A DNA stretch of 30,466 bases, taken from a virus. Shown in pieces: positions 23,192 through 29,115 of the stretch (position 1 is its first letter; each line of letters begins with the position of its first letter). Made by a program: the position numbers and the translations under genes. The notes beneath the pieces are model-generated. The model searched no databases. It was not told the origin of the DNA and saw only the letters and a list, made by a program, of their open reading frames with translations. The stretch is from the IMG/VR virus record IMGVR_UViG_3300030107_007601, positions 1 through 30,466 of that record. One strand, given 5' to 3'.

Positions 23192-23408
23192 AAGACGAAT
23201 GGAGCAAAAAAATGGAGTTCAACATACGCTATTACAATCTGGTATAGTTATGAAAATTGAGGAATCTCAAAAAGGTTTACCAGAAATAATTAGTGAAGAT
23301 ACATTTATTGAATTCCTGTGCTTGTCTGATGAGACAATGCCAGGAGATATTATGGATTCAGAGTTTGAAAATGAGGATTTAGATGATGATAGTCTTATGA
23401 TTGATTAA
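23076..23408 (+). CDS. NblA-like phycobilisome-degradation adaptor with acidic C-terminal extension
   Basis: A 110-residue protein starting inside the HNH gene, with a strong ribosome-binding site GAGGAG 7 nt before the ATG. Residues 6-57 fit the NblA helix-turn-helix pattern L-T/S-x-E-Q-x-F-x-L ... I-x-x-M-S ... L-L-x-x-x-M ... L-L: LTIEQRFALTRARYEIGRMS, then LRLLKRRMEQKNG and HTLLQSG. NblA makes phycobilisomes accessible to Clp proteases in nutrient-starved cyanobacteria, and some cyanophages carry it. Typical NblA is about 60 residues; here a ~50-residue very acidic tail is added (EFENEDLDDDSLM). If correct, the host has phycobilisomes. Other small helical proteins could mimic the pattern. 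Confidence 0.5.
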   Translation: MSNVPDLTIEQRFALTRARYEIGRMSRPNLEKTALRLLKRRMEQKNGVQHTLLQSGIVMKIEESQKGLPEIISEDTFIEFLCLSDETMPGDIMDSEFENEDLDDDSLMID

Positions 23409-23443
23409 ATTTAGCTAGACTCAATTTAGTTAATTATGTGAAT

Positions 23444-23704
23444 ATGACTGAAGTAATTGTTGGGCCAATATTGACCGCTGCACTTGCATATGGATTACTT
23501 AAAGGTGATCTTAAAAGGTTAAAAAAATCTCTCAATGAGCAGTATGATGAAATTCAAACTGTAAAACAGAATATAGAATTAGTAGATAAAACGTGTCAAG
23601 ATCGAATTGTTGAAACTAACACTAATATGTCAAAAACAGTATTAGCTACACTTACGCCTGTAGCTCAATCAATACAGAAATTAAATGCACAAATTGGACT
23701 CTAA
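23444..23704 (+). CDS. Membrane-anchored coiled-coil protein, 86 residues
   Basis: An N-terminal hydrophobic segment (VIVGPILTAALAYGLLKG) is followed by a coiled coil (LKKSLNEQYDEIQTVKQNIE and onward). The layout is the same as for the gene at 22444, so the two may be distant relatives or partners. TAGACT lies 22 nt before the ATG at 23444; a GTG at 23438 adds two residues. The end overlaps the next gene by 20 nt. Confidence 0.6.
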   Translation: MTEVIVGPILTAALAYGLLKGDLKRLKKSLNEQYDEIQTVKQNIELVDKTCQDRIVETNTNMSKTVLATLTPVAQSIQKLNAQIGL

Positions 23705-23924
23705 ACGTTATCGAAAAATTCGATTATTAAAATTCTTTAAAGCATTTGACGATAGTCCACACCATATAGCAGCAGTAGAACAATTACAATGTGAAATGCC
23801 TGATGAATTATTAAATAAGTTTTCGGATTGGGTTATCTGCTTCGAAGCAAATAAGGAAGTAGATACGTGTGAATATCCAGCTGCCAAGGGATATATAATA
23901 GATACAGATAATATGTTATATTAG
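23685..23924 (+). CDS. Small acidic protein, 79 residues
   Basis: It begins MHKLDSKRYRKIRLLKFFKA, basic, then becomes acidic and contains an amphipathic helix and VICFEANKEVDTCEYPAAKG. Overlap with the previous gene by 20 nt suggests coupled translation. No recognised family. Its role in the small-gene operon is unknown. Confidence 0.55.
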   Translation: MHKLDSKRYRKIRLLKFFKAFDDSPHHIAAVEQLQCEMPDELLNKFSDWVICFEANKEVDTCEYPAAKGYIIDTDNMLY

Positions 23925-23926
23925 CT

Positions 23927-24241
23927 GTGCGAACTTTTGGTGTAAGAACAAAACCTACTGATCGCCGTTATTTAAGTGATCAAGACAAAAGTGATTATAA
24001 CCAAAGTGGTGCATATGCTAATAGAGCTAAAGCTGTAAGTAGAGTTAGAAAACATCGTGGAGATATGGCTTACTCGGCTAATGCACCTATGAATACAACG
24101 ACATTAAATCCAGGCACAGGCGGCTATACACAAGGAATTAGTATGCAACAAGATCGATTACGTCAAATTGGCGATAACAAACGTGCTGCAGAAGCGCATA
24201 GACCTGAAATGAAAAATATATATGAAAATTTATATACTTAA
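23927..24241 (+). CDS. Hypothetical protein, 104 residues
   Basis: Starts at a GTG 2 nt after the previous stop. It is basic and likely disordered (TDRRYLSDQDKSDYNQSGAY, NTTTLNPGTGGYTQGISMQQ), with no Cys and no membrane segment. It ends the plus-strand small-gene run. It may be a minor virion or DNA-binding protein, but no motif is seen. Confidence 0.55.
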   Translation: MRTFGVRTKPTDRRYLSDQDKSDYNQSGAYANRAKAVSRVRKHRGDMAYSANAPMNTTTLNPGTGGYTQGISMQQDRLRQIGDNKRAAEAHRPEMKNIYENLYT

Positions 24242-24258
24242 GTATTGATTGAAAATAA

Positions 24259-24283
24259 GAAAAAAGCCTCCGGTTAGGAGGCT
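24259..24283 (-). terminator. Intrinsic terminator for minus-strand genes
   Basis: A perfect 7-bp stem AGCCTCC-5 nt-GGAGGCT (24265-24283). Read on the minus strand it is followed by TTTTTTC. It ends the transcript of the 35-residue peptide and the porin-like gene; that peptide's stop codon sits at the base of the stem. Plus-strand RNA has the hairpin but no U-run. Confidence 0.85.
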
Positions 24284-24389
24284 ATAGGTGGTATAATTCA
24301 GTGTGATTGGGGAAGGCATTAACCATACCCCAAACAATAAATATGCCAATGGCAAGGAATAAGATAATTGCTTTGATTAATGCTGGCAT
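24282..24389 (-). CDS. Tiny membrane protein, 35 residues
   Basis: The ORF starts at the ATG at 24389 and ends at the TAG 24284-24282. The product MPALIKAIILFLAIGIFIVW with a short polar end NAFPNHTELYHL is one transmembrane helix. It lies 15 nt after the porin-like gene and before a strong terminator, so it is expressed with it. Size and topology recall small photosystem or lysis peptides, but it matches none that I know. Confidence 0.6.
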   Translation of the reverse strand: MPALIKAIILFLAIGIFIVWGMVNAFPNHTELYHL

Positions 24390-24404
24390 ATTAAAAGTAT
24401 AATA

Positions 24405-24785
24405 TTAGAAACTATATTTGATACCTCCTTTTAGTCCTATAGGTAAATCAGTTTTGAAGTCACGAGCATCAGTTTGGAATGCAAACTCTCCATAAGCATT
24501 AAGTTTTTGTGTGAAATCGACTCCAAGACCTGCTTTACCAGAGTATTCAGTTACAAGGTCAGCTGCTCCATCAATAGCAACAAATGAGGGACCACCTTGT
24601 ACATATCCTGTGACATTTGGTGTAAGATTTCCTTCTACACCTAAATGCATATCAGTGATGGCGGAATTGAAATTATTAATGCCGGTATAAGCAGCATTAG
24701 TTTCGATATTTCCGTATACGCCAGAAAAAGCAGGCATAGTGAAAGCTGAGGCAATTATTGAACCAGTTAGAATTTTTGTAATCAT
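24405..24785 (-). CDS. Porin-like secreted beta-barrel protein
   Basis: A 126-residue protein from the ATG at 24785; TTG at 24797 is less likely. It has a signal peptide (MITKILTGSIIASAFTMPAF, cleaved near SGVYG). The mature part has amphipathic beta-strands (GYVQGGPSFVAIDGA, GKAGLGVDFTQKLNAYGEFA) and ends GGIKYSF, with the C-terminal aromatic residue that outer-membrane barrels use for insertion. Such small porin-like proteins occur in marine cyanophages and pelagiphages (memory). It could alter the outer membrane of the infected cell or be virion-bound. The length is short for a full barrel. Confidence 0.72.
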   Translation of the reverse strand: MITKILTGSIIASAFTMPAFSGVYGNIETNAAYTGINNFNSAITDMHLGVEGNLTPNVTGYVQGGPSFVAIDGAADLVTEYSGKAGLGVDFTQKLNAYGEFAFQTDARDFKTDLPIGLKGGIKYSF

Positions 24786-24903
24786 GATTGTAAGCAACTA
24801 GTATATTAGCGGTAAATTTACTTACCACTTCAAAATAATTATACAGAATAAATAGATAAAATAAGACCCCCAATGTTAAGTGAAGGTCAGTATTAAATGT
24901 GGA

Positions 24904-25089
24904 TTATTTAGTGTATGTACGTCCTCGATATACAAATTTCCCATGTATTTCGGGAATATTATCATTATCAAGTATTGTAGGAATACCACGATAAGATGTT
25001 TCACGTAGCCGCAATCGATTTAATTCTTTTTTGGCAACATTAAACTGTTTGCGTGCATTTTTAATCGCACGTGCTTGAGTAGTAGTCAT
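24904..25089 (-). CDS. DUF4278-like small protein, 'downstream peptide' under glutamine riboswitch
   Basis: A 61-residue protein. ATG 25089 is chosen because GGAG lies 6 nt before it; an upstream ATG at 25101 lies inside the regulatory hairpin. The first 30 residues are a basic amphipathic helix (IKNARKQFNVAKKELNRLRL). The rest has two YRG motifs, SYRGIPTI at 32-39 and FVYRGRTYTK at 52-61, the signature of cyanobacterial DUF4278 proteins. As I recall, this group includes PirA, a PII-binding regulator of arginine synthesis; that specific equivalence is an inference. The 5' leader carries a glutamine-riboswitch-like RNA, the control expected for a nitrogen-status protein. It could reset host nitrogen metabolism during infection. 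Confidence 0.6.
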   Translation of the reverse strand: MTTTQARAIKNARKQFNVAKKELNRLRLRETSYRGIPTILDNDNIPEIHGKFVYRGRTYTK

Positions 25090-25090
25090 T

Positions 25091-25115
25091 GGAAACTCCA
25101 TAATGGGCTGTTTCC
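25091..25115 (-). promoter_or_regulatory. Expression-platform hairpin at the start codon
   Basis: GGAAAC (minus strand, 25115-25110) pairs with GTTTCC (25096-25091), with a loop containing the GGAG ribosome-binding site. The hairpin sits directly between the riboswitch core and the ATG at 25089, so ligand-driven refolding could open or hide the ribosome-binding site. Confidence 0.5.
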
Positions 25116-25160
25116 CGTTCCTTCAGGCTCTGCCCTACTTGCGTCCCTAAGGGATGAACG
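25116..25160 (-). promoter_or_regulatory. Glutamine riboswitch candidate (glnA/Downstream-peptide class)
   Basis: On the minus strand a GC-rich 45-nt element stands out in AT-rich DNA. P1 pairs CGTTC with GAACG, and P2 is TCCC-TTA-GGGA. The invariant-looking strand GACGCAAGTAGG follows, P3 is GGC-AGA-GCC, and the 3' strand is TGAAGGAACG. This matches the three-way junction and conserved strings (GACGGAAGTAGG, GAAGGAAC) that I remember for the glutamine-II family. A TACATT box lies ~8 nt before the first base, so transcription may begin at P1. The downstream gene is the small DUF4278-like protein. Only one G in the core differs from the consensus I recall. A covariance search is the decisive test. 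Confidence 0.72.
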
Positions 25161-25202
25161 TTATTTAAAATGTAGCAAATCATACTAGTTCATGGAGAAC
25201 AT

Positions 25203-25208
25203 TATAAT
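25203..25208 (+). promoter_or_regulatory. -10 box TATAAT before gene at 25233
   Basis: TATAAT ends 24 nt before the ATG at 25233. It is divergent to the riboswitch transcript. Confidence 0.42.
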
Positions 25209-25232
25209 AAAAATAACTATTTAAAATTTATC

Positions 25233-25520
25233 ATGTCAAAGTTAAAAAATGTGTTACGTAATATTGATCTTGATAAAAATCCAGAAACATTAGAATATTA
25301 CAATAATGATCCATATGGCCAGATTGCAGCATGGGAAGATAGTATAAGTGAAGTTACTGGACGAAATATTTCAGAAGAATTAAATAATTTAAATAAAAGT
25401 AAAGGAATTATTTCGGATAATCAATTGTTGGATGCTTTATTACTATTAGGCCTTGGAGGCGGCGGTGTCAGTATACTAAGTAATGATAATCCTGAAGTTA
25501 TGTATTTGGAGAACGCATAA
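25233..25520 (+). CDS. Small hypothetical protein, 95 residues
   Basis: A plus-strand gene among minus-strand ones. It is acidic and helical, with a short Gly-rich hydrophobic segment near the end (LLDALLLLGLGGGGVSIL) that may be a membrane contact. Its last 23 nt overlap the convergent gene. It has a TATAAT box. No family recognised. Confidence 0.6.
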   Translation: MSKLKNVLRNIDLDKNPETLEYYNNDPYGQIAAWEDSISEVTGRNISEELNNLNKSKGIISDNQLLDALLLLGLGGGGVSILSNDNPEVMYLENA

Positions 25521-25704
25521 ATGAGAATTCTAATATAGCTCCATTTAGAAACTTCTTTAGATGAAATAACTCTTCTTGATCTAATTCACCTTCACCAGTC
25601 CATTTTTCTAAAGTATAATTAACTGCTTGCGCTAAAGCTTTAACTGCCCGTTCAGGCAGATCAACTGTTACTCCAATTCCATTTTCGTGATTTTCTTCAA
25701 TCAT
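25498..25704 (-). CDS. Small hypothetical protein, 68 residues
   Basis: A helical acidic protein (MIEENHENGIGVTVDLPERA, LDQEELFHLKKFLNGAIL). It starts 12 nt after the DNA polymerase stop and so is probably at the end of that operon. Its end overlaps the convergent gene at 25233 by 23 nt. No motif suggests a function. Confidence 0.55.
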   Translation of the reverse strand: MIEENHENGIGVTVDLPERAVKALAQAVNYTLEKWTGEGELDQEELFHLKKFLNGAILEFSFMRSPNT

Positions 25705-25716
25705 TTATATAGTATA

Positions 25717-27021
25717 TCAATGTGTTGCGGCCCAATTAGCTCCACTAGCTGCTGATGCAGTAATTGGTACACGAAAATCATAGTATTTACCTGATAATGG
25801 AGCTGCAGATTCTAGTAATTGTTTAACTCGATCAACTTCACTTGGTATTACACTTAGTTGAACTTCATCGTGTACATAAGCACAGCGATTATAGTCATTA
25901 GATGTAAGTCCATTTTCTTTTAACAAATCCTCTCCTATAACAACCCAGCGTTTAGATAGTACTGCTCCTGCACTTTGAAGTAGATAGTTCAATGCGGAAT
26001 GTTCAGCTTTACAATAAATTGGTCGTCTATCAATAGCTCTAAGTATTCCGATTTCTCGAACACGGAGTTTAACTGCATTAATTAGTGGTTCTAATCCTGG
26101 AATAGCGTCAAGAAATTTTCGACGTAATTCCTGTCCTAATGTTTTTTTCTGAGCATCACTTAATTCTGGATGCAATGAGTGTCCTAGTTTTTGATCACCA
26201 GCCCCATAAATAAATGCATAAGTAATCTTTTTCACCTCAGTACGAGTGCATCCAACACGATCAGCGTTTTGTTGATGAATATCTCCGTCAAGTACAACTT
26301 GAGCAAATGCTCCGTTATCATATTTTGAAAGATAGTGACCTAAACATCTTAATTCTAATCCTTCTAAATCAGCACCTACCATTACATGACCTGGATGAGG
26401 AATGAATAATTCTCTTGCCCAAGGTGCACTAACTACTTGCCCTAAATTAGGACCTCTATGAGCATTTCGTCCTGTCTGTGTAGCAAGTACACAGGAATGG
26501 TGAATGCAGCCATCGCCCTCAATAGAGTTGAACCATGAATTGCTCCCCTCCGATAACTGCCCTAACCATTTTTGTAGAGTTAATAAGCGAATAAACAGTC
26601 CACACTCATCATGCAGCTGCTTATTTCCTTGAGAGAGTGCATTATCTCGTACTTCAGATAAAGTAGCTTCATCAACTTTAGGTTTACCATTATCAGTAAT
26701 TTTTAAAAATCGAGCACCACGAAAGTTTTGTAATACCCAAGCAATATTTTGCCGGCTTGTTGGATTAAATTCAATTAATTTTGTTAAAGGTGCTCCTGCA
26801 ACATAACCTTTCTTTTTATCAGCACGTCGTGGTGTAAAAACTTTACCAGGCACATAAGTGAAAGTAGAAGTTATTTTATTTACTAACTCATTAAATTCAT
26901 TTTGTAGTTCTTTACGTACACGTGTAGCAGCTTCTGTATCAAATCGAAATCCAGATGCTTCTTGTTCTGCCATTAGTAGAGCAAGCTGCATTTCAAGGGT
27001 TACATAATCAGGAATTTTCAT
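25717..27021 (-). CDS. T7-type family A DNA polymerase, polymerase part (split gene)
   Basis: A 434-residue polymerase of the T7 gp5 class without its exonuclease domain. Motif A is VGADLEGLELRCLGHY (Asp about 217). Motif B is TRTEVKKITYAFIYG, with Arg, Lys and Tyr in the T7 518/522/526 positions. Motif C is AYVHDEVQLSV (Asp about 385). All catalytic residues are present. The start MKIPDYVTLEM lines up with the T7 polymerase region after the exonuclease. Compared with remembered T7 gp5, the segment before YVAGAP that forms the thioredoxin-binding loop is ~40 residues shorter. Start at 27021 overlaps the 79-residue gene by 14 nt; the ATG at 27108 would run through it. The exonuclease is encoded separately upstream. 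Confidence 0.93.
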   Translation of the reverse strand: MKIPDYVTLEMQLALLMAEQEASGFRFDTEAATRVRKELQNEFNELVNKITSTFTYVPGKVFTPRRADKKKGYVAGAPLTKLIEFNPTSRQNIAWVLQNFRGARFLKITDNGKPKVDEATLSEVRDNALSQGNKQLHDECGLFIRLLTLQKWLGQLSEGSNSWFNSIEGDGCIHHSCVLATQTGRNAHRGPNLGQVVSAPWARELFIPHPGHVMVGADLEGLELRCLGHYLSKYDNGAFAQVVLDGDIHQQNADRVGCTRTEVKKITYAFIYGAGDQKLGHSLHPELSDAQKKTLGQELRRKFLDAIPGLEPLINAVKLRVREIGILRAIDRRPIYCKAEHSALNYLLQSAGAVLSKRWVVIGEDLLKENGLTSNDYNRCAYVHDEVQLSVIPSEVDRVKQLLESAAPLSGKYYDFRVPITASAASGANWAATH

Positions 27022-27247
27022 TTTTATCAATAGTTTTAATGAATCCAAATGCATCAGATTGTTCTTTTTCAATAAGTTCGCTGCGTTGTTTATGAGCAAG
27101 TTTGGCAATATTTTCCATAACTTTTAACACATCTTCAATTGTTGAAGTTGAAGGCATTCGTGTTTTAACAATGTCAAAAAGAGGGAAAAATATTTCTGAA
27201 GCATTTTTCATCTCTTCTACAGTTAATGGGTCCTTTTTATTGGGCAT
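27008..27247 (-). CDS. Small protein between split polymerase halves, 79 residues
   Basis: A helical protein (MPNKKDPLTVEEMKNASEIF, SEIFFPLFDIVKTRMP) with an Ala/Gln-rich helix and end AFGFIKTIDK. A similar small protein with an '(P/A)FGFNK' end occurs beside DNA polymerases in cyanophages as I remember. Its start overlaps the exonuclease by 11 nt and its end overlaps the polymerase by 14 nt, so the three are probably translated as one coupled unit. It might bridge the two halves, but no evidence shows that. Confidence 0.7.
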   Translation of the reverse strand: MPNKKDPLTVEEMKNASEIFFPLFDIVKTRMPSTSTIEDVLKVMENIAKLAHKQRSELIEKEQSDAFGFIKTIDKNENS

Positions 27248-27767
27248 AATCTTTCATTCTCCGTGTTAATGTTTCGTATAGTTTAAGTGTGACTAAGGTA
27301 TCAGTGATGCAATAATCAAGCATTTCGGGTGTGTATTTATCCCAAGCTCCGTCATGTTTACCGTAGTCTCCTTTGAAACATTTTAAACGGTAACCCCAGG
27401 CTTCGAGGGAGTGTTTTCCATACAATCGCTGTGGCATTCCCGAAGGGCGACGTGTGTAATCACGATCGATAATATCAGGATAATAAAGCCTTGATAAGAC
27501 CAACGTATCCAACAATTTACCTTTGGGTTTAAAGGTCGGAAATTGTTCTTGTAAAAGAGGAACATCATAAGAAATTATATTGTGGCCGATTAAGGCATCA
27601 GCTGTTTCTAATTGTTTTACACCTTGAATTACAGCTCGTTCAGGTTGATAATCAAAGACTTCAACATTATTTATATCATTTAATTCACGCATAACAATGC
27701 AGTGAATAGTAGAACCTTTTCGAAGTAATCCTGTAGTTTCTATATCAAATAGGTACCTCTTCATCAT
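27237..27767 (-). CDS. T7-type 3'-5' exonuclease, separate polypeptide
   Basis: A 176-residue proofreading exonuclease equal to the N-terminal domain of T7 gp5. DxE motif: FDIETTGLL (Asp8, Glu10). ExoII: HNIISYDVPLL (Asp about 67). ExoIII: MLDYCITDTLVTLKL (Asp about 156). The stretch YGKHSLEAWGYRLKCFKGDYG matches the T7 domain well. ATG 27767 is chosen for AAGGAG located 6 nt upstream; longer starts would run into the upstream gene. It overlaps that gene by 23 nt and the next by 11 nt. The domain ends where T7 gp5 continues into the polymerase, so the chain has been cut at the domain boundary. Catalytic residues are intact. Confidence 0.92.
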   Translation of the reverse strand: MMKRYLFDIETTGLLRKGSTIHCIVMRELNDINNVEVFDYQPERAVIQGVKQLETADALIGHNIISYDVPLLQEQFPTFKPKGKLLDTLVLSRLYYPDIIDRDYTRRPSGMPQRLYGKHSLEAWGYRLKCFKGDYGKHDGAWDKYTPEMLDYCITDTLVTLKLYETLTRRMKDYAQ

Positions 27768-28302
27768 AAATTTCTCCTTTTTCTTGTGGATCGTATTCGT
27801 CAAATTTGAAGTCATTTGAAATTGACGGTTGTTCTTCAATTCCGTCATCGATTGAACTATTTTTTGAGAATCTTGGATCTGATTTTTCATATATAGGTTC
27901 TATAGCAAGTTCTAGTTCACGTGCTAATCGAGCAGCACGTCTAAATTCATCTTTGTAATAAGCTTCCCACTCATGTGGCATGAAGCAAATACGTTTAATC
28001 CCCATTAAATAGCACTGGAATACCGATGCTGAAAAGGGGTAACGTGTACTATAAACGACAGCTCCTACAGTAGGTGTGCCTCGTTTAGATGATACACCAA
28101 TGGCATAAGTTAAACAATCAATTTCGACCTTAGAAGAACATAAAATACTTCTACCAGTACCGATGATTTCTCTATCGCGTACAAGCACGCATCCTCCAGG
28201 AAATTTTGGATGTGTCGAGGCAGATGCAATTGTTTTAGCAATTTGCATGAAATATCTGTCTTTATTTTTTATATACGTTGGGTCTCGTTTTGGTGCATTC
28301 AT
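27745..28302 (-). CDS. dCMP-deaminase-like protein, catalytic and zinc residues lost
   Basis: A 185-residue protein with the deaminase scaffold: DRYFMQIAKTIASAS at 15-29, GCVLVRDREIIGTG at 37-50 and MGIKRICF at 100-107. The zinc/catalytic H-A-E is D62-C63-L64, and P-C-x-x-C is P89-F90-S-A-S93. All three zinc ligands and the proton-shuttling Glu are absent, so it cannot work as a deaminase in the known way. The last ~60 residues are an acidic extension not typical of the family. It sits first in the exonuclease-polymerase operon, overlapping the exonuclease by 23 nt. It may be a nucleotide-binding regulatory or assembly subunit. Confidence 0.75.
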   Translation of the reverse strand: MNAPKRDPTYIKNKDRYFMQIAKTIASASTHPKFPGGCVLVRDREIIGTGRSILCSSKVEIDCLTYAIGVSSKRGTPTVGAVVYSTRYPFSASVFQCYLMGIKRICFMPHEWEAYYKDEFRRAARLARELELAIEPIYEKSDPRFSKNSSIDDGIEEQPSISNDFKFDEYDPQEKGEIYDEEVPI

Positions 28303-28366
28303 ACGTCACATTATCTCTTATTTATATCTATATTAGGTAGTGAAACATAGAGGTGCGACTACAAAA

Positions 28367-28678
28367 ATGGAATACAACAAATTTGTAGATGAAATAAAAG
28401 AATTCAATGGATGGCAAAATGAATGGTCAGGTACAGATGTAATGTTATTTGGCAATAAAAATGAGGATATGGTTAATAGTCCACCACATTACACAGCAGG
28501 TAAGCAAGAAGTAATAGATACAATTGAAGATGCAATTCAAGATGCGCCTAGTGTAAAAAAGGGAATGCTTCAAGCACAAGCTTTAAAGTACCTATTAAGG
28601 CTTTGGAATAAAAGCAATGCAAAAGAGGATGCAAAGAAAGCTGAGTGGTATTTAAGACGTTTAATTGATTCGTTATGA
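28367..28678 (+). CDS. DUF3310 (T7 gp1.7-like nucleotide kinase family) protein
   Basis: A 103-residue protein (112 if the GTG at 28340 is used). It has the DUF3310 pattern: VNSPPHYTAGKQEVIDTIED, then an internal helix LQAQALKYLLRLWNKSN, and EDAKKAEWYLRRLID. The family contains T7 gp1.7, a dGMP/dTMP kinase. The gene is divergent from the replication operon and fits in nucleotide supply for phage DNA synthesis. The N-terminal part before VNSPP is specific to this phage. TATATT lies before the start; ATG 28367 is chosen for the AGGTG site 11 nt upstream, with moderate confidence. Confidence 0.82.
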   Translation: MEYNKFVDEIKEFNGWQNEWSGTDVMLFGNKNEDMVNSPPHYTAGKQEVIDTIEDAIQDAPSVKKGMLQAQALKYLLRLWNKSNAKEDAKKAEWYLRRLIDSL

Positions 28679-28685
28679 TAATAGA

Positions 28686-28702
28686 GCACCCAATTAGGGT
28701 GT
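28686..28702. terminator. Weak hairpin between convergent genes
   Basis: GCACCC-AATTA-GGGTGT forms a 6-bp stem with one G-T pair; ATTTAG follows on plus and TCTATTAT on minus. It lies between stops at 28678 and 28705 and may end both transcripts inefficiently. Confidence 0.45.
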
Positions 28703-28704
28703 AT

Positions 28705-29115
28705 TTAGCACCGTTTAAAATATATTTGGTTTAGCTTTAATTCAAGTAGCTCATGATCTTGGATATGTGGAATAAGTGCATGATATGTTTGATAGTTATC
28801 CAATAGTGAATGTTTAAAGTAAACTGATATCCCTTGATTTAATTCAGAGTCATTAAGAACATACCAATTAATAGGGATTAAACATTCCCAAGGATCCAGA
28901 TCTTGAGATATCCAACTGTTCAGTTCCTCTAGGCGCTGAGCAGTTTTTATTATATGTGCTTCATGAGCTTCATTAATAGGTATAGTAATTTCTCCATTAT
29001 GCAATAATGCATGTTTCCACATTAATGTACCATCTTTATGTATTAATCTACAAGGATGGACATTTTGACCTGAAGGAAGTTTATATAAAGCACTAGGAGA
29101 AATATATTTACTCAT
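28705..29115 (-). CDS. Hypothetical protein, 136 residues
   Basis: It begins MSKYISPSALYKLPSGQNVH and contains HPCRLIHKDGTLMWKHALL, which suggests a small alpha/beta domain. The rest is helical, ending in a short basic tail. It overlaps the methyltransferase-like gene upstream through an ATGA junction, so the two are coupled. I do not recognise the family. It may act with that protein. Confidence 0.62.
   Translation of the reverse strand: MSKYISPSALYKLPSGQNVHPCRLIHKDGTLMWKHALLHNGEITIPINEAHEAHIIKTAQRLEELNSWISQDLDPWECLIPINWYVLNDSELNQGISVYFKHSLLDNYQTYHALIPHIQDHELLELKLNQIYFKRC

Noticed and set aside
24865-24888. Possible terminator after the DUF4278-like gene (GACC/GGTC, then TTATTTTAT on the minus strand)
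   Set aside because: The stem is only 4 bp with a 16-nt loop, too weak to list as a feature.
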